A DNA stretch of 55,876 bases, taken from Streptomyces violaceorubidus (lineage in GTDB: Bacteria > Actinomycetota > Actinomycetes > Streptomycetales > Streptomycetaceae). Of the stretch, positions 12,001-22,900 are shown piece by piece. Both the position numbers and the translations under genes were made by a program. The stretch lies in NCBI RefSeq assembly GCF_000717995.1, contig NZ_JODM01000048.1, positions 1-55,876 of the forward strand, written 5' to 3'. The notes under the pieces were generated by a model, which was not told the origin of the DNA, ran no database searches, and was given only the letters and a program-made list of their open reading frames with translations. Numbering within the stretch: the stretch's first letter is position 1; every line of letters begins with the position of its first letter.

Positions 12001-15000
12001 CCTCGCCAAGTCCCGGGCAACGGGACTGACCCGGGCGGGCTCCGCGTCCGCGCTGGCGTTGCGCGAGGGCCTGAGCAACGCCAGCCTGACGGCGTTCTAC
12101 GACGACACGACCACGCCTCGCGGGCACCAGGTCCTCGGGCTGACGGACGACGCGCTGATCGGCAGCGCGACGGCTGCCTTCCAGCTCTACTCCCGGCCGG
12201 ACCTCACCGGCGCCCGGCTGATGTCGGTCGTTCCGTCGGCCAAGATGGAGAGCACGGTCAGGAACACCGCCGGCGGCGACAGTTCGATCGGCATCAGCCA
12301 CGATCAGCAGACGGTGCTCGCCGGCAACGCCCACGCCAGTACGACAGAGGCGGGGCGGGCCCTGCCCGGCTTCTCACCGGCGGACGGGTCGGGCACCGAG
12401 GCCCAGGGCGGCAAGCAGGTCGATGCCAACGCGCGGCAGACCACCCTCAAGCCGACGGTCGGCCGGGCCTTCCTGTTCGAGGTACCGACCGCCTGGCTCG
12501 CGGTGGCCGAGGTGCAGCACCAGATCAAGGACAGCGGGCCGATGCGGTGGGCCTCCGGCCTGCCGGGCCCTTTCGGACGCGTCCGAAAGGGCCCGCAGGC
12601 CGTCGAGACCCGCAGCCACGTCCTGACCTGGCTCAGCGAGGACGTGGCCCGCCGACACGGGCTGATCACCGACGACAACTTCCCGTCCGAGGTGGTCGCG
12701 GCCTGGGACCAGGTCGCCAAGGCCGGCAAGGCGTGGCAGACGGCGGACAAGGCGTACTGGACCGAGAGGCGTTCGCTGCAGGACGGCCGCGAGGCACTGC
12801 GCGAGGAGTACCGGGAGGCCCGCAGGCGGGTCGGCGCCGCCAAACGACAGCTGTCCAAGTACGCCGAGAACTTCGGGCACCGCTCCCCGGAGGCGGTCCA
12901 GGGCCGCGAGGCCGTGCGCCGCGCCCAGGAGGCCGCCGCCGCCTCGCAGGCCGCGTTGCACGAGGACGTGCAGCGGCTGGCTCCCTGGCGCACGGCGGCC
13001 GAGGAGGCGGCGGCCGAGTACCACAGGGTGCGGGCCGCCGCGGACCGGCTCACCCGCTGGTACCAACTCCCGGTCGACGGCACGGCGTCGGCCCCGGACG
13101 CGCCTCGCCAGGGGATCCCCCGGCCGGACGAGGTCGTCCACCACGAGCCCGCCCGCGTCGTCCCGGCCCTCCCCAAGCCCGCACCGGACCGGTTCAGCCG
13201 GAGCACGACGGACGACGGCACGCGCACCCTGACGCCGCCCGACACGGTCGGCGGCGCCCCCTGGCCCGGCGCGGGGCAGTACACCGTCCATGACACCCCC
13301 CGGCACCGCGACAGCTTCTTCCACGCCCTCGTCGGCGCACTGGCCCACAGCGCCCCCGCCGACCGGGCGCAGGCCGCGCCCACCGGCGTCGCGGCCTGGA
13401 AGTCGCTGTTCGCCGAGACGCTGACCGGCCGGGACGGCCGGTCGCTGGTGGAGGGCCTGGACGCGGAGGCGTTCGGCACCCTCACCACGGAGGAACTCAC
13501 CCGGGCCGGCATCACCTTCCGCGAGGGCGGTCCCGAGCACGCGGAGTTCACCGCTACCCACCGTCTCCCGCTGCACCACCGGCTCACCGCCGACCAGCGG
13601 GCCCGTCTGGCCGCCGTACTGCTCCGGCGCGACGACACCCGGGCCGACGACGCCGCCTGGCGGGCGACCGCCGCAGGCCTGCTGCCCGCCCTCGCCGCCC
13701 GGGTCCTCGGAGCCCGGGTGACCGTGGTGGGCGCCGAGGGCCTCGTCACGGAGTTCGGTGCCGAACGCCCCGACCCGGCCGACCACGCCGACGCTGCCGG
13801 CGGCTCCGCAGGCGCCGGGTTGCCGCATCTCGTGCTGGAGTCGGTGGACGGCCACTTCCGTCACGCGCTGCCCACCGGCTCCACGCCCCCGCCTCCCGGT
13901 GATGTCCTCGCCGCCGAGGATGCCCCGGCCACCGCCGAGGAGGCGCCGGGGGACGCCGGGGACACCGGGTCCGGGCCCGCGGATCCAGTGTCCACGCCGT
14001 TCCCGCACGTGGTGCGCCCCGCCCACACCCATGCCCCCTGGAACATCCGGTCCGCCGACGGCACGGGCTACACCCGGCGCGGTACCGCGCTCCTGGTCGG
14101 CCCCGACGGCACCGAGTACCGCCTCCACGAACCGACCGGCGACGGCAACGGCTTCTGGCAGGCCCTGGAGAGTTCCCTCGCCCCGGATCACCCGGCCGCG
14201 GACGGTTCCGGCACCGGGGGAGGCCCCGCCGGGCAACCGGAGGACGGCGGCGATGCCTTCTGGCAGCGCATGGAAAGGTCGCTCGACCGGCGGGACCGCG
14301 TCCCGGTCAACCGGATCATCGCCCAACGGCTCCCCGAGGGCGCCGTACTCGACCGGGAGACCCCCTTCCCCCACGAGGTCCTGCTGTGGGCGAAGGTCGA
14401 CTCGTCCCCGGCCGGCCTGCCACGTTCTCGGGAGGGCACCGCCGAACGGGAAGCGATCCTGCACGGCGCGGGGCGGCTGACCGACGACCAGCGTGAGCGG
14501 TTCCGGACCAACGGCGGACGCCTGCCCGACGACGTGGAACTGACTCCGCGCCAGCGCCGTGACCTGATCAAGGCCCAACTGTTCCTGGGCAACCGCTGGA
14601 ACGCGGCCACCGCGGGCACCGCCGCGCAGGTGGCCGCCAACAGCTACGGCGCCGAGATCGTCGTCGTGGGCGAGGACGGCACCCACGAGGTCCACCGTCC
14701 CACCGCCGGGGCCCCGCACTCCGGGCGGCGCATCACGCTCTTCCGGCGCGGCGACGAGTATCTTCTCGCGCGGCCTCGGCCCGCCGCCGTCCAGCCGCCG
14801 TCCGGCACCGGGGTTCCTGCCGCCCCGGAGGCCGAAGCCCCGGCGGCCAACCCGCACGCCCCGGCGTCCGAGCCCGTGACCCGGCCGGAGCGGTCCCCCA
14901 CCAAGGACGGAGCCCTCGGCGACCATCTGGAGGGGCGGCTTGACGCCTCCCCCCTCATGGACGCACACGTCTCCCGGCAGGACCTGGCCGGCCTGAGGCA

Positions 15001-16933
15001 CAGCGGCGCACTCGACGTCATGTGGGCCCTTACCCCGGACGCGACGGTGCGGGTCGCGGAGGCCGGCCTGACCGCCCTGGACCGGGCCCGCCTGCTGCTG
15101 CGGCGACCCGGACTCGACGAGGCGCTCGCCGCGGAGCTGCGTACGGTGCCCGCCCTCGCCGCCGCGGAGGAAATCGGGCTCGACGACACGCTCGGACCGC
15201 CGGTGGACGTCAGGAAGGTCAAGGACGGCGAGCGAGACGCCGTCGGCGACCTGCGGCTGAACCCCCTGTGGTACCCGCTGGCCGAGTTCAGGCCCGCGCT
15301 GCTCGACCGCACCGGTGGCAGGTGGCTGTACGTGTTCGACGAGAACGGCGACGTCTTCATCGGCAGCGAGGAGCTGACGTCGATCGCGGAGCCGGAGGAA
15401 CTGGCCGAGCTCCTGGCCGGCATGCGGCGGGTCGACGGCACGCTCACCATGGAGCAGCTGAGGCAGGCGCTGAACGACCAGGGCGTCCCCACCGTCGCGC
15501 CCGGGTTCGACGAGAACGGTGCCGCGCACCTGCGCCGGGGCCGGGTGAGCGGCGAACTCGCGTACAACGCACGCGACCGGCGTTGGGAGATCGACGGGTC
15601 CAGCCGCTACATGGGCCCGAAGGAACGCCCCGGGACGGAGACGGCGCAGATCGACGCATGGGTGCGCAACGCCGCCGAGCGGATGAGCGCGGTGCTCGGC
15701 CTGCCCGTCGTCCCGCTCCCGTCGGACCGGCCCCGGCTGAAGCCACGGACCCATGTCGCGGGCACCGGCAGTGCCGAGGACGACCAGGCCTTCGGTCCCC
15801 TGGCCGGACCCAAGCGGATCAAGGACACCGAGGTCGACGACCGGGGCGACATCCGGCTCAACCCCCTGTGGTACCGGCTGGAGGACTTCAGACCCGCGCT
15901 GCTGCAACGCACCAGCGGGCAATGGGTTTTCACGGTCGACGAGGAGGGCTCGATCGCCGTCGGCAGCGAGCAGCCGGCCGATCTCGCCGACCAGGCGGAG
16001 CTGGAGCGGCTGCTGGAGGGCATGCGAGGCAGTGAGGCCAACGCCGACCTGACCATGGAGGAACTCAAGGAGGCGCTGGGCGGGCAGGGCCACCCGACGG
16101 TCGCCGCGGGCTTCACGGAGAGCGGGACCACGCGGGAACGTCCCGCGCGGGTCTCCGGCGAGCTCGCCTACAACCAGGACCGCGAACGCTGGGAGATCAG
16201 CGACAAGTCCGGCCGCTACATGAGCTTCAAGATCCGGCCCGGTCTGCTGCCGGAGCACGCCCACGGCTGGCTCGCGCAGGTCGCCCGGCGGATGGAGGAG
16301 GAACTGGGCGTCGAGATCACCCCAGTCCTCTACAAGACACAGCCGGCTGTCGCCCCACAGGCCGATGCCCCCCAGGCGGCTCCCGAGGCGGGCGCCGACC
16401 CCGGGGACGCGCCGGCGCCCGAGGACCAGCGGTCCTGGCCGCAGCTTCTCGAGGACGACGCCGACGGGTTCGTACCGAACGTCGCCAAGCAGCCCGAGCA
16501 CTTCCCCGCCACCCGGGACGACGCCTGGCAGAGCTACCTCGCCGCCTACGAACAGGAGGCGAGACTGCGGGCGGCGGAGCGGCACCGGCGGACCAACGAG
16601 GCCCGTGGCGTCCCGGCGCCGGACTCCGACGCGGCGCCCGGCAACGCCATCGCGCTCGCCGCCGCGGGCCTGCGGTTGAGCAGGGCCGAGAACGCCCTGC
16701 GCGCATGGGGGCACTCGGACCCCGTGGGCCTGGTCGCCCGATACCGGGCACACCTGTCGGGCACCTCCGCGCCCGTCACGGACACCCCGACGGACCCCCT
16801 GGTCGAGAAGCCGCTGCCTCCGGTTCCGGGCGAGGACCCGCCGTCTGGGCCTTTGGTCGAGAAGCCGCTGCCTCCGGTTCCGGGCGAGGATGCCTCCGAT
16901 TCCGGTGGACAAGCCGCTCTTTCCCATTCCTGA
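2..16933 (+). CDS. Giant polymorphic-toxin-like protein, 5' part (start outside window)
   Basis: The frame is open to the left edge, so the true start lies upstream; the TTG at 5 is only the first start-like codon. Residue numbers here count that TTG as 1. Order seen: helical Gly/Ala-rich region (1-215) resembling the end of a WXG100/CpnT-like N-domain of type VII effectors; Pro/Gly/Ser/Ala-rich linker (about 215-735); mixed region; papain-like module with His1626 and Cys1712; degenerate copy (about 1857-2030); long beta-rich stretch (about 2470-4220) with Ser/Thr/Gln-rich hairpin-like segments; coiled coil (about 4229-4357); two OTU-like modules lacking the catalytic Cys; a duplicated module of about 180 residues; and a terminal VEKPLPPVP repeat. 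It overlaps the next giant frame by 44 nt, and the repeat continues there in the +1 frame, so the two are probably one protein. Secretion and toxin roles are inferred from architecture; no activity is proven by sequence. Confidence 0.93.
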   Translation, partial: YLAPFVFGGTKGAETAAITATRAKILGYLTIFLQRAKVLPTLSEMLEEMFTALASRLILMASAAPGRKPHGIDVKDLFLNGAAGALNSAFEHFFQGGKKFFTSVFKGKGDLGPDLNRKFDLSKNAPVVNPGGKTPSGSGLKVAAASADQTFNAASAGLSEYFTGAALTGGFNLMDFAGGSVSTAFMSSLALGAQGLGIKMPDLSFLKNLNTGLSGPSGVSRSWVPAAGVGADAGPAVPGPGPQVPGGVPFSPGSASGSSVPVRTVSGIDAPDTSVVGPGAGQPVPAGTGTGQPSAGAGQPSVGAGAGQPSAGAGQPSVGAGAGAGAVTVPGGGSQPVRSVGGHGASDAAFEAPADDAAEVQPSAGTDTGAPPPAGAPGAAGSGAPHTAAAGGRAVHAGEGAQAQHPRNIPAQEGAGQEGEDGTAAHAQPAPPAVTAATAVSGTGANTASPTGQLAPASTGSRGAEHHRAADGDAVDGGPVRPAPNDGAPGAETEETTPDATTAAGHRVDVSGGVPTTRPPVSTQPGNQSATASVSTVSTVSGQAGLHRPTGDAVGRAADATAEDGTAVHDVPDSSEAPRAPLAESGSATALGRPASGPRTRTVDRATDTVEQSEQAEGSPSVAPEKTAGPDEDAGTPVPMPTVSRPDTQSGTGDTDAVGTDDAATVVDTVSHAAVGEPPGRPDPDVDELADAETLAEADGFTDSGETLVDTDGAPGKKPAAKDGRVAPETGSQWSKDDIEAWIRSLPRDGEPRLPLPATPEPVRAFPFFGASLANASGRNLHQALELLGVAGADVRPVFGDSPEAAQARAAVEQAVHTVAAALEAGEPARARTVADQFARVRRAPPGLLGAGRGRREELPDQPGEYSRQEVTPAADIFGGWQWGDASRTTKPGSTGSDTYGWGQVVPRHEGTPADLGPRRRDGGDLPGVGSGFGGDYGGWKPGPPEVSSGIPGISEKNRGKLQRASRDLNIVIVTRETNEYAAQRLEEGAVPKPLEVKAKSLNVYDLALEYSSTEPAGGQVRRRFSTQQLGLVAFVDPHRPEDLSGYGPAERAKIMRRYEKRRAEFAEYAAEMERKKDRFPVIDGIVHQVVEGEAEPRPVTSDIDLFDLFTPTGGSDLSPRSYRHAVDHLVAAVTPVMHSPAVQWKTETAEEEGKRQALIRPVEEGRETAGVFHPRRKPTAERNFSRKNSVAPVAEAEETLEFAFPRPGHPDGDQERTVRVSAPHGNPYRLLFGEDGGSSPSDGDVEHTEALRSLARVWGKTSADRRLPGTVLTAVTEAYLALGGSAHHVGRFVARLDEHVDDFGRLPPADQHVAVVAQRTLRGSPRDVEAAMERARAAGVTVSEDDTATPAGASAVRVGTARLTAADRSALDRAEDFLRGVDPRQVAQAERWARVQVSSDHTWYLDATHPGAAERRELLAAFVTLVTHGRLTGDVDGTRALSLELARRYGTRRTTGRPGGAEPEVRPPGPEDSADAGPSRHSRNSLADMMERLRVVSDLRQPDDVDEEFRLFDEDDPTYDVSVEELAADDVSVVDLTSDEGPADGTQPRGAGEARVPEPGTRDVPGADPPPSLTDVPERFRTLMEPLRLHAENATDRQVKDVEVLLMARGGADGFVETVRTANTGHAFLVVRIPGRARPVAFGFRTTGDVSHAALVTGSAPGGVTPEAPDSFYNFSTEILRSYRVNADQLAAGHAFATLYARSTYRLRRNNCVVFATGFVEAVTGEPLPDVTLNAPRSLIEQMRVGQHREWADNPRILELTEEDRESVAQARAWVSDHEATEEFRWALDRVLIDHQRPVVRGRPTATQQRQMNMLGNFALLAAHRRGVAGETAALDLMRDLGVRYGTSRHHYSHAQLTVARFLEPLRAYAARAADPSAADAEVVVMARSDGKPSIAVQIPGRPRVIGFRFGVERVRKDAVWGESRDGGVFVEPSDLMYDPDVEVLASYPVSAFQLLAGHDYALRNLATSYRKHLHNSVTFTRGFLGQLLGADPVRAHFTALQASASATDYVGLARKVYLPTTEDFMEAMRAQLNDAWATGLSPVPALSERDTRALTEARRPGTHSEAEITASLSWAAVRLALDHQRPSPRRQPHAILTAKVALLESFQHLIAAQYRSEGEQAARLLSWRLGLDYGTWRPTDMLPPRLAVSRPPQAAVRPQTSETPDRAAAEGDRAASAAAQRYLWIDGAWRSATAERGFHRFATAQGGTVYISDTQIDHGVVRPEVAARVTAFTTGGLPVFHPHRLPVTRHDYEGEPVILVPLGLEEFPRPDDVDSSAFVVLSTTPEAAAQRFRTSPAAPADAEVAVIAESLATPDQTIAVLDAATVHVQGPALLTLTGRPPVTAPARTRPLQNDVIIRTAQVSSDPYQKVLRDALGKSGLTTAQRGRLQAVLDTHTEPARSASAPDSGTDADGTDGSSTGGTSAGEAPGRAGRRVRFVDGTRPGPVTEAPVLTLDAQLDTGRPARIDHSLPAPPAHGRRVVFSDGSELPVYVTGDGDPEVVRGAYGHAHVTLRNAGGVVEEVAARTGLSRTEEGTGQGRVLDDLLRTLRDTPSVFHGEGYRSPVFLDRHGRPRVLHVTTRPHENWERFADGFGDPFKFDMAQRSQVSVGGNVLQSSSRRVAPSFGLGPGPGSMGAVVRVGAGLGMTKSYDYALYDQTLQQSETRSQEASHLHLADVHYEVHVVSPDHKATDETFPGESHFSFAVRSGLTVRLPDSITLPSTGDWAPRVLRFAPDAQVRFTRTEEFGPVGPLRAWALDRIGVRAGDPAYETISTFFTPENFQLIAQRAAQGPVPTGSLRGEEGRRPLGAFVVDRIVPVQGLLFNETTAAEMRYTVQQAVRNEQVIGRAFAQQVFGSAGPGITLDDFFGGPAGLRVLLALYLRHARSSTKAHAFGGTASRKIAGQVKNTPTELYIVFKDVYVRLTGDAKPTKFRVWSLDRLPRGEARRLAGWDDGTTRSSGDGGAPVPPEYLKRDRPVVLGMSRPEALLFATEPSDAGGASDAVDTSDGAAAASDAVVAADEPAADVPQPTPLQVFVDRVIEEAAVRYPDMIAPLSALGAPPARGRMRPPEVLTGEIERYELKLQNTLTVLNALSPDAVLSNLETLATTGVHLAMVAPGPGPGRLSRAHRYIRISAELTDLRHEGVQDDRLLRLGTTATARLDSARNVVHTDEFGADLTLGVRDSNTDHLNMPRNIGYLGVGPRRLLSTGRRTGYGSTASYETLHIGRSVSQLYSYLLTLNVEIGGYWRLRSLFRGALSGGLLSTQRFVVLEPKTILVGGETTGRVLLAVSDEHTTSGPASASASASISGSVSVQDPATEPGGPSDPGPEAPSDQALDRPYGPSGGVQPRNLPHAGSVRRWVPGADRLPGAERPEPHVTRLTAQAARKLITASQTDDPALPFDDLPFHVLGVGAYPELTEAAAAALREASQGSWHVSEPGAPAYEAALRSLLSQYLTANHDQSTSAVGHSVNGLFGAGPYLDRRGVLVHRLRVENPRVVSDPVELEIEQTLGADTLTSGTLVHINGVVWGLALSFWHVHDTGPGVYGAYGGLASRTMSSIVSGSVARSALEDVNATITGPQVMVAGDTVHEVAAHVNADGLLRPLHTLLTLHRDHWAAQRLTVPSGWYGHVSEKTAHRLGLLDDHLGEVPLYTDRRWEPLLPGEPLGVHPVNSLHTGAVLAEFERKLRAAGVGQTGRERVRSLVGSRAVLALRGQMSSTGKHTQVRTSVSVTRISLGGNTTVEIRLVPGTPRFDGLGHGNILRVGRQGTETGERSSGKIRNWSLAVAVAHNVRTGHGLFRASGPSFIERGTSTRQSANSRTEARLTGRVITLDEPYTEQSTPYELHLSFDRGDGKAPVEHFGPVGSIRDQVPMSLSLPVGDAVSAPASGAPPPSDDVASTLDGSEAADDSLGAPRPTPPERVVTVWSPAEVTRETVEEWRARGVPGGQPFTPPETGWFPGRVTGLDVIEEAAAVAVARAYGTRTGLATGQRASGAELDRALAKSRATGLTRAGSASALALREGLSNASLTAFYDDTTTPRGHQVLGLTDDALIGSATAAFQLYSRPDLTGARLMSVVPSAKMESTVRNTAGGDSSIGISHDQQTVLAGNAHASTTEAGRALPGFSPADGSGTEAQGGKQVDANARQTTLKPTVGRAFLFEVPTAWLAVAEVQHQIKDSGPMRWASGLPGPFGRVRKGPQAVETRSHVLTWLSEDVARRHGLITDDNFPSEVVAAWDQVAKAGKAWQTADKAYWTERRSLQDGREALREEYREARRRVGAAKRQLSKYAENFGHRSPEAVQGREAVRRAQEAAAASQAALHEDVQRLAPWRTAAEEAAAEYHRVRAAADRLTRWYQLPVDGTASAPDAPRQGIPRPDEVVHHEPARVVPALPKPAPDRFSRSTTDDGTRTLTPPDTVGGAPWPGAGQYTVHDTPRHRDSFFHALVGALAHSAPADRAQAAPTGVAAWKSLFAETLTGRDGRSLVEGLDAEAFGTLTTEELTRAGITFREGGPEHAEFTATHRLPLHHRLTADQRARLAAVLLRRDDTRADDAAWRATAAGLLPALAARVLGARVTVVGAEGLVTEFGAERPDPADHADAAGGSAGAGLPHLVLESVDGHFRHALPTGSTPPPPGDVLAAEDAPATAEEAPGDAGDTGSGPADPVSTPFPHVVRPAHTHAPWNIRSADGTGYTRRGTALLVGPDGTEYRLHEPTGDGNGFWQALESSLAPDHPAADGSGTGGGPAGQPEDGGDAFWQRMERSLDRRDRVPVNRIIAQRLPEGAVLDRETPFPHEVLLWAKVDSSPAGLPRSREGTAEREAILHGAGRLTDDQRERFRTNGGRLPDDVELTPRQRRDLIKAQLFLGNRWNAATAGTAAQVAANSYGAEIVVVGEDGTHEVHRPTAGAPHSGRRITLFRRGDEYLLARPRPAAVQPPSGTGVPAAPEAEAPAANPHAPASEPVTRPERSPTKDGALGDHLEGRLDASPLMDAHVSRQDLAGLRHSGALDVMWALTPDATVRVAEAGLTALDRARLLLRRPGLDEALAAELRTVPALAAAEEIGLDDTLGPPVDVRKVKDGERDAVGDLRLNPLWYPLAEFRPALLDRTGGRWLYVFDENGDVFIGSEELTSIAEPEELAELLAGMRRVDGTLTMEQLRQALNDQGVPTVAPGFDENGAAHLRRGRVSGELAYNARDRRWEIDGSSRYMGPKERPGTETAQIDAWVRNAAERMSAVLGLPVVPLPSDRPRLKPRTHVAGTGSAEDDQAFGPLAGPKRIKDTEVDDRGDIRLNPLWYRLEDFRPALLQRTSGQWVFTVDEEGSIAVGSEQPADLADQAELERLLEGMRGSEANADLTMEELKEALGGQGHPTVAAGFTESGTTRERPARVSGELAYNQDRERWEISDKSGRYMSFKIRPGLLPEHAHGWLAQVARRMEEELGVEITPVLYKTQPAVAPQADAPQAAPEAGADPGDAPAPEDQRSWPQLLEDDADGFVPNVAKQPEHFPATRDDAWQSYLAAYEQEARLRAAERHRRTNEARGVPAPDSDAAPGNAIALAAAGLRLSRAENALRAWGHSDPVGLVARYRAHLSGTSAPVTDTPTDPLVEKPLPPVPGEDPPSGPLVEKPLPPVPGEDASDSGGQAALSHS
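839..979 (+). repeat. GQPS-GAG coding repeat in the linker
   Basis: Imperfect tandem units reading G-Q-P-S-[AV]-G-A-G, ending in a (GTGCTG)n-like run that codes for alternating Gly and Ala. They sit in the low-complexity Pro/Gly/Ser linker of the first giant frame, between the helical N-region and the enzymatic modules. Such units are prone to copy-number change. Confidence 0.8.
4726..5268 (+). other. Permuted papain-like module, copy 1 (His1626, Cys1712)
   Basis: Inside the first giant frame. A GHAFLVV strand (His1626, codon at 4880) precedes an [11 protein letters not shown] helix start (Cys1712, codon at 5138). His before Cys, with N-N-C ahead of a hydrophobic helix, is the order of circularly permuted papain-like/NlpC-type domains. 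A peptidase, amidase or transferase activity is inferred only; the exact family is not recognised. Confidence 0.5.
5575..6100 (+). other. Permuted papain-like module, copy 2, catalytic residues lost
   Basis: Tandem paralogue of the preceding module. It shares the xFLxPLRxxA start, the VVVMAR strand, the [12 protein letters not shown] strand, the S-Y-x-V-x-A-x-Q-L-x-A-G-H motif and the helix that should carry the nucleophile. Here the nucleophile position reads H-N-S-V-T-F (Ser1977), and the GHAF histidine is replaced in the aligned strand. Probably a structural or binding relic. Confidence 0.5.
12690..13075 (+). other. Coiled-coil segment
   Basis: Charged Ala/Glu/Arg-rich heptad-like stretch (about residues 4229-4357) following a compact domain that ends near the words [10 protein letters not shown]. 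It separates the beta-rich part of the giant protein from the OTU-like modules and could act as a stalk or oligomerisation element. Confidence 0.6.
13263..14790 (+). other. Two OTU-like modules lacking the catalytic cysteine
   Basis: Copy A (about 13263-13880) has H-R-D-S-F-F-H-A-L where OTU peptidases have D-G-x-C-[LF]-[FY]: Ser4437 replaces Cys. It ends with a GHFRHALP strand (His4617), where the OTU histidine would lie. Copy B (about 14040-14790) has [10 protein letters not shown]: the Asp-Gly pair is kept but Gly4716 replaces Cys. Its late strands ([27 protein letters not shown]) match the usual OTU ending, without the His. Family assignment is by motif and order only. Confidence 0.45.
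15181..16326 (+). repeat. Duplicated module of about 180 residues
   Basis: Two tandem protein copies (about 15181-15735 and 15805-16326) share R-L-N-P-L-W-Y, F-R-P-A-L-L, a D-E-x-G strand with I-G-S-E, L-T-M-E-[QE]-L-[RK]-x-A-L, [VH]-P-T-V-A-x-[14 protein letters not shown] and S-[GS]-R-Y-M. They are separated by a linker of about 20 residues. Family not recognised. It sits just before the terminal Pro repeat, the place where toxin or adaptor domains often sit in polymorphic toxins. Confidence 0.7.
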
Positions 16934-16940
16934 GGAGGAG
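16789..16940 (+). repeat. VEKPLPPVP repeat spanning the frame change between the giant frames
   Basis: Frame 1 reads [13 protein letters not shown] twice (near 16798-16839 and 16855-16891). The continuation [16 protein letters not shown], clearly the same repeat, is read only in the frame of the second giant gene, starting at its ATG (16890). In its own frame the first protein instead ends in a short unrelated tail and stops at 16933. The second ATG has no spaced ribosome binding site; a GGGCGAGG run lies flush against it. Confidence 0.75.
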
Positions 16941-19900
16941 AGCCGGGCAACGGACCCCGAGACCGGCCTGGACGACGACGTGTCCACCCGGGAGGCCTTG
17001 GTGATCCTCCGAGCCGAACGGTTCGACCCCCCTGTAATGACCGGCACGAGCGAGGAGGACCAGGCACGCCGCGGCCTGGCCGAGTCCGTAGTGGGCTCCG
17101 TGGCACAGGTGCTGGACACCCGGGGCAGGACGGCCGCCGTCCTCTTCGCCCGGGCCCTCACCTCCCGCTTGTACGAGGCGTTCCCGTACCTGGAGCGCAG
17201 GAGCGGCCATCCCGGCGGATCGCCGGCTCGGCACTCGCCGGGGAACACCTCGGTGTCCGAGACGTCGAGCCTCACCGAGGCCGCCCATGGGGACTCTCCG
17301 TCCGCGCGACCAACCCGTCCACGGGTCGACTACGGCAAGATCGGCGGCGAGTTCGAAACCGGGTGGAGGCTCGGTGTGCCCGACGAGTTCGAACACGGAG
17401 AACTCCTGGCCGACACCCACGCACTGCGCTTGGAGGTTGAGCGGACGGCCCCCGGTGCTCCGGCGATCCTGGAGATCGTCGGCAGTCCCATCACCTACCA
17501 GAACGATCCGGACGGTGTCACGGAAGAGGAGTTCTGGCATTCCCTCGAACAGACGGTGCAAACACTGCGGGACGGTGCGAACGTTCACAGCCTCTTCGGC
17601 GCTCACAATGGCTTCGACCAGCACCAGGACGCGGAACTGCGGCGGGTGAACCGATACGACGGCAGGCTGGTACTCGGCCCGCAGTGGACCGTGGGCATGC
17701 ACCCGTCCGAACTGCTTGACTTCCTCGTCGACGACGCGCAGCCACTGGTCGACACGGACGTCCGTACCGCCCTTCTGGACGTGGAGGTCGGCGCGGACTT
17801 TGCGAAGGCAGTGGCGACCGCCTACCTGAGCGGCGCACCAGGTGGCGACACCATCGCCCCGGATGTCGCCTGGCACCTCCTGGACGACGTCGAATACCGA
17901 AATCTGGCGGGGTTGCTCACCCTGGTGTTCACCCAAGCGGTCACCGGGGTGCACGGTATGGCGCAATTCGAGGACACGGGCAGGACGAGGGACTGGCTCA
18001 AGGACTACCTCTTTGCCGCGTCCCGCCACGACCCGGCGGTGCTGGCCCGACAACTGCCTTCTCACATACGCGACTTCCTCGACACGCACAACGACTTCGT
18101 GCTGGACACGTTCGCAGAGCACGCGCGTCGTGTGCTGTACCGGCGCGTCGACTGGAGCCCGCTGGAGGTCGCCATCGGCGAGGGCCTGACGGTCCAGGAC
18201 TACCTCCAGAGCTTCACCCTGCACGCCCCCCCGACCACCGTCACCGCGCTGGATCTCGAGGTCAACACGGCGTTTCCGGAACTCGACAACGGAAAGGTGC
18301 TCGTCGAGATACGCGACCTGCCGACCGTGTACGGCGTCACCGAGGCCCGCGCCACCTACGAGAAGCTCAAGCAGAGTGCCCACCGGCGGTACGAGGCGGC
18401 GGCCGGCCGTCAGGCGCGGGGTACCGACTCGGCAATGTCCACGTACGAAGCACTGGTCTCGGGTGCGCACCGGGGAGCCCTCGAGCGGCTGATCCACAGC
18501 ACGGTCGAACTGGATCGCCATCGCCGCAACCGCCGCACCGGCCACTTGCCCCTGTGGCGCGACGACATCGCCGTCCAGGCGCGCCAAGCCCTCATGCTCG
18601 GGGCAACCGGCGACGGCCCAGCCGACGTACAGCACCCGCTGACCGGCGCGGAGCGCGCGCAGGCCTCCGGCGTCCTCGGTGAGTTCGAGACCCGGCTCAC
18701 CGAGTACGCCGTCCACGTGCACACCTCGTTTCCCGACGACTGGGAGAGGTTCGGCGCGACATGGACGAGGGCCATGACGGAGGTGTCGCGGCTGCACGAG
18801 GTGCTGACCGGCGAAGCCGGCTCCTGGCCGCCGGGCAGGCTGGAGGACGTACCCCCCACGGGCTGGACGGCGGTCGACGATGCCGTGGCCACCGCGGTGA
18901 GAGCTCCAGGCGACATGGCGGCGCTGCGGGACCTGCTCTACGAGGTCCGCCTCTGGAGCCGCGCGTCCGACACCGAGTCACGCGCCGCCCTGGCCCGTGA
19001 CGTGGAACGCCGGGTGCTGGGCCTGCTGCTCGCAACCCATACCGACGGTGGCGCCGAGGGCACTGTGCCAGCCGCTGTGCACCCGCCGACCGAGGCGGGC
19101 ACCGATGCCGTACAGCGGGACTGGCCACAGCCCTCGGCCGAGGTGCTGGAGGAGTGGGCCGACCGCTTCCGCAACGCGCGTGACTTCATGTCCGAGGCGG
19201 AGAACGCCGACGACCTGCGCCGACGCGCCCGGCGAATCGTGGACGAGCACCACCTCGCGCCCCCGTCCGCGGCGGAGGATCCCTCGGCCGAGGCGGACGC
19301 CTACCGCAGACTGCAGCGGCAGGTCGTCGACCTCGTGGCGTACTTCCTGCACCGCAGGGGGCGGACCGCCAACGGGGAGGCGGCGGCAGGCGGCCTGGCC
19401 CGGGAGATGGCCGAGGCGTTCGGCAGCGGTCCGGACACCGGTCCGTCGGGCCCGGCGGTCCAGGTGTGGACGGCCGACACCGGGGACGCGTTCGTGACCG
19501 GCACACTCGCCACACTGTGGAACGCGGTCCGGGACAACCGGCTGCACGAGGCCGACAGCCTGGCCCTGATCGACCGGCTCGCCTCCCACCGGGAGCGGAT
19601 GACCGTGGTCCAGTCCGGCCAGCTGGACTTCCTGACGAGATGGTCCCGGCTGGCGGAGCACTCCGCGCAGCCCGGCTCCGCCACGGAGTCCGCGGCCGTC
19701 GCCGAGAACCTGACCGCACGTCTGGAACGGCTTGCCGCACAGTTGGACGGCGACCCGGACGGGGCGCACCCGGACACCACTGAGGAGGCCGCCCGGTTCG
19801 CCGCGGCCCGGCGGCTCATGTGGCGCAAGAACATCGAACTGCCGCCGCTGCCCGGAGCGGTGGGCCGTGCCCCCACCGCATTGCTGCACACCCTGGAGCG

Positions 19901-22900
19901 GGCCCTCGTCGTCGTCGCGAGGGAGCAGGGCGGCAGGGCCGCCGAGGCACTCGCCATCCAGGCCCGGGACACCCTCGGCCTGACCGCGCCCCGCATTCCG
20001 GTGCTCGGCGGCGCGCCCGAGGACGTGGACCCGGACACCGAATCGGAGACCGAACCGCCCTCACCCACCGGTCTGTTCTCTCCATCGGACGAGGAGGACG
20101 ACGACCTCTTCGGCCCCAGCGCGCCGCCCTCCCCCACGCTGGCGCTGCCCTCCTCGGGCCTAGCCCTGCCGATTCCCCCGGCCGGCCTGCCGATCCTCCC
20201 GGCTGGCCAGCCGGTCCCCGCCGTCCGCCGCGATCCGACAGGGGAGCCGTCTCCGGCGCCCTCCGCCTCCCGCGACACCTCGGTCTTCGACGTCGACGCG
20301 TACGTCGCCGAGCAGCCCAGCAATGAGGCCGTGGCCGCCCTGGGCGAGGCGGCGTTCCTGCACTGGCACGTGGCCTCGCCGGTGCGGGTTCCCTGGCAGC
20401 GCGCCGGGAAGGTGCCGGTGCGGCTGGACATCCACCGCACTGAGGAGGTGTTCCGCACCGCCCTCGCCCACCATGCCGCCTCCGTCGGCGGCGTGTGGGA
20501 CCACATCCGGGCCACCTACGGCATCCGGCTCCCCGTGGGGGACATTCACAGGCTGCACCAGCACTACCACGCGCTGGGGCGCGCCACCGAGGACGGCCGC
20601 AGGCACCTCGACCTCATGCGGAACCTGGCCGCGGCGCGCCAGTACGCCCGTGCCCACGGCGGCTCCCTGACCGCGACCCCGTTCACGCACGTCGAGCAGG
20701 TCAACGGCAAGCCCGTGCGACTGGGTCAGTGGCTCGGCGACGTCCGTGAGGGTCACTACCGGGTCAGCGCGGACACCCGGGCAGTCCTTGACGGATTGGG
20801 CATGCGCTGGACCACGCCCGTCTCGGAGCGCTGGGAGACGCTCCTGACCGCCGCCCGTCAGTACGCGCGTGATCACGGCGGCTCCCTCGGGGGAGTCGAC
20901 CGCGGACACATGGAGGAGGTCGACGGCATGAACGTCGAACTCGGCCAGTGGCTCACCAGCATCCGCGCCGGAAACTTCCACCTCGACACGGAGACCCTGC
21001 GGACCCTCGACTTGCTGCACTGGAGGACCGCCCTCCGCCGTGGCAACCGTGCCCAGAGGTTGCTCGCCGCCGCCCGGCAGTACGCCGAGAGCCACGGCGG
21101 CACCATCGCCGACGTGCGTGTTGACAGCGTCGAGACGATCAACGGCGTCGATGTCTACCTCGGTCGATGGCTGTCCAGAGTCCGGGATGGCCGCCGGATC
21201 GACGACGAAGCCCGGGCCGAGCTGAACCGCCTGGGGATGCGGTGGACGGATCCCTCACCGCAGGACTACCTGGCCGCCGCCCAGCAATACGCCGCCAGGA
21301 ACGGCGACAGCATCGCGAATATGCCGCGTGAGCACGTGGAGACCGTCAACGGGACCGCGCTCCAACTCGGCTACTGGCTGCGCAAGGTACGCCGCGGCAG
21401 AATGAAAGTGCCCCATGAGGTGCTGGAGGCTCTGGTCGGGCTGCGGATGCCGGGCTGGTCGTCCTCCCGCAGAGCCCGGCTCACCGCCGCACGGCAGTAC
21501 GCGGCCGCCCAAGGCGGCTCGCTCGCCGACGTGCCCTCCACACACGTCGAGCAAGTTGGCACCACCGGGGTCCCACTGGGGCAATGGCTGGATGACGTGC
21601 GCAACGGGCGGGCGCGGATCGACCGTCTTACCCGGGCCCTGCTGAACGGTTACTCCATGCGCTGGGACCTGGACGAACCGACGGTCGACGTCTTCCTCAC
21701 CGCCGCCCAGCGGTACGCCGACGATCACGGCGGCTCCATCGCGGGCGTTCCCTTGGACCATGTCGACGTCGTCGGTGGGCAGGAGGTGCAGCTCGGCCTC
21801 TGGCTGGACCGGGTGCGTGGCGGCGAGCGCGACATCACCTCGCAGACCCGGGACGCCCTGAACGCGCTGCGCATGCGCTGGAACAAACGGCAGCAGATCA
21901 AGACGGACGTCTACGTTCTCGCCGCCCGCCAGTATCACGCGATACACGGCTCGATCGCCGAGGTCCCGTTTAACCACCCCGAGCTGGTCAACGGCACTGA
22001 GGTCCCCCTGGGCCACTGGATCAGCACCAATCGCGGCAACCACCACCTGGACCAGGCGACCGAGGCCATCCTCAATGAGCTGGGCATGCGGTGGACCAGG
22101 CGGCCCACCTCGAAGATCGTGCTGCACCTGGCCGCCGCCCGGCAATACGCCGCCGACCACGGAAACTCGATCGCGGGCGTCAAATACAAGGACTACGAGA
22201 TTGTGGACGGGCAGCGGGCCAACCTCGGGCACTGGTTGAGCAACGCCCGAGCCCGCCGTGGCGACCTGGAACCCGAAGTGATCGCGGAGCTGGATGCGCT
22301 GGGCATGCGCTGGGGGACCCGTCCCCGGGCTCCCCGCGGCGCACGCGCCGCAGCCGCCACGTCGACCAGCACCGGCCCGGTCCGCACCGGCCGCACGACC
22401 GGCCGTCAGAAGGCGGGCGCCGGGACCCGGCCGGAAACGGTGGCCCCCCGCCCGAGCGCTCAGCCGCCCGCCGAAGCGTGGACGGTGGCCGGGGCGGCGG
22501 CCCGGCGAGGGCTGCGCACCGAGGTGGTGCCCGGCGACGGCGACTGCTTCGTCGCCTCCTTCGCCCGGGTGCTGGAGCTGGCCCAGAACCAGCCGTGGAC
22601 CGGTGCCCAGGTCCGCGCCGCCATGGCGCGGGCTCTGATGGACGACCTGCGCCGGGTTTCCGAGGAGCGCGAGCTGTGGCCCGTGCTGGAGCCGGCGGTG
22701 CTGCAGCACACCGCCGAGTCGATGGCGCTGGCCGACCAGGCGGGCGCCGGTGACGCCGGACTGAACTGGCGGGAGAGCATCGACAGCGCGACGGCCGCGC
22801 TGCTGGCGGACGGCGGCGTTGCCGACGCCCACCGGCAGGCCTTCGCGGACCTGATCGCCCGGCCGGGACAGTGGATGAGCACCGCGGGCGACGTGATGCC

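Noticed and set aside
16880..16895. Programmed ribosomal frameshift at the giant-gene joint
   Set aside because: No slippery heptamer or downstream pseudoknot stands out; kept only as an option beside mutation or sequencing error.
12374..17275. Very long antisense open frame (over 1600 codons) opposite the first giant gene, and similar long antisense frames elsewhere
   Set aside because: High third-position GC keeps several frames open in streptomycete DNA; these translations are Arg/Gly/Pro/Ala-rich without domains, and lie opposite frames with clear modules.
20628..22313. The giant protein as a helicase
   Set aside because: Only the associated repeats occur; no Walker A/DEAD-box or motif VI is present in either giant frame.
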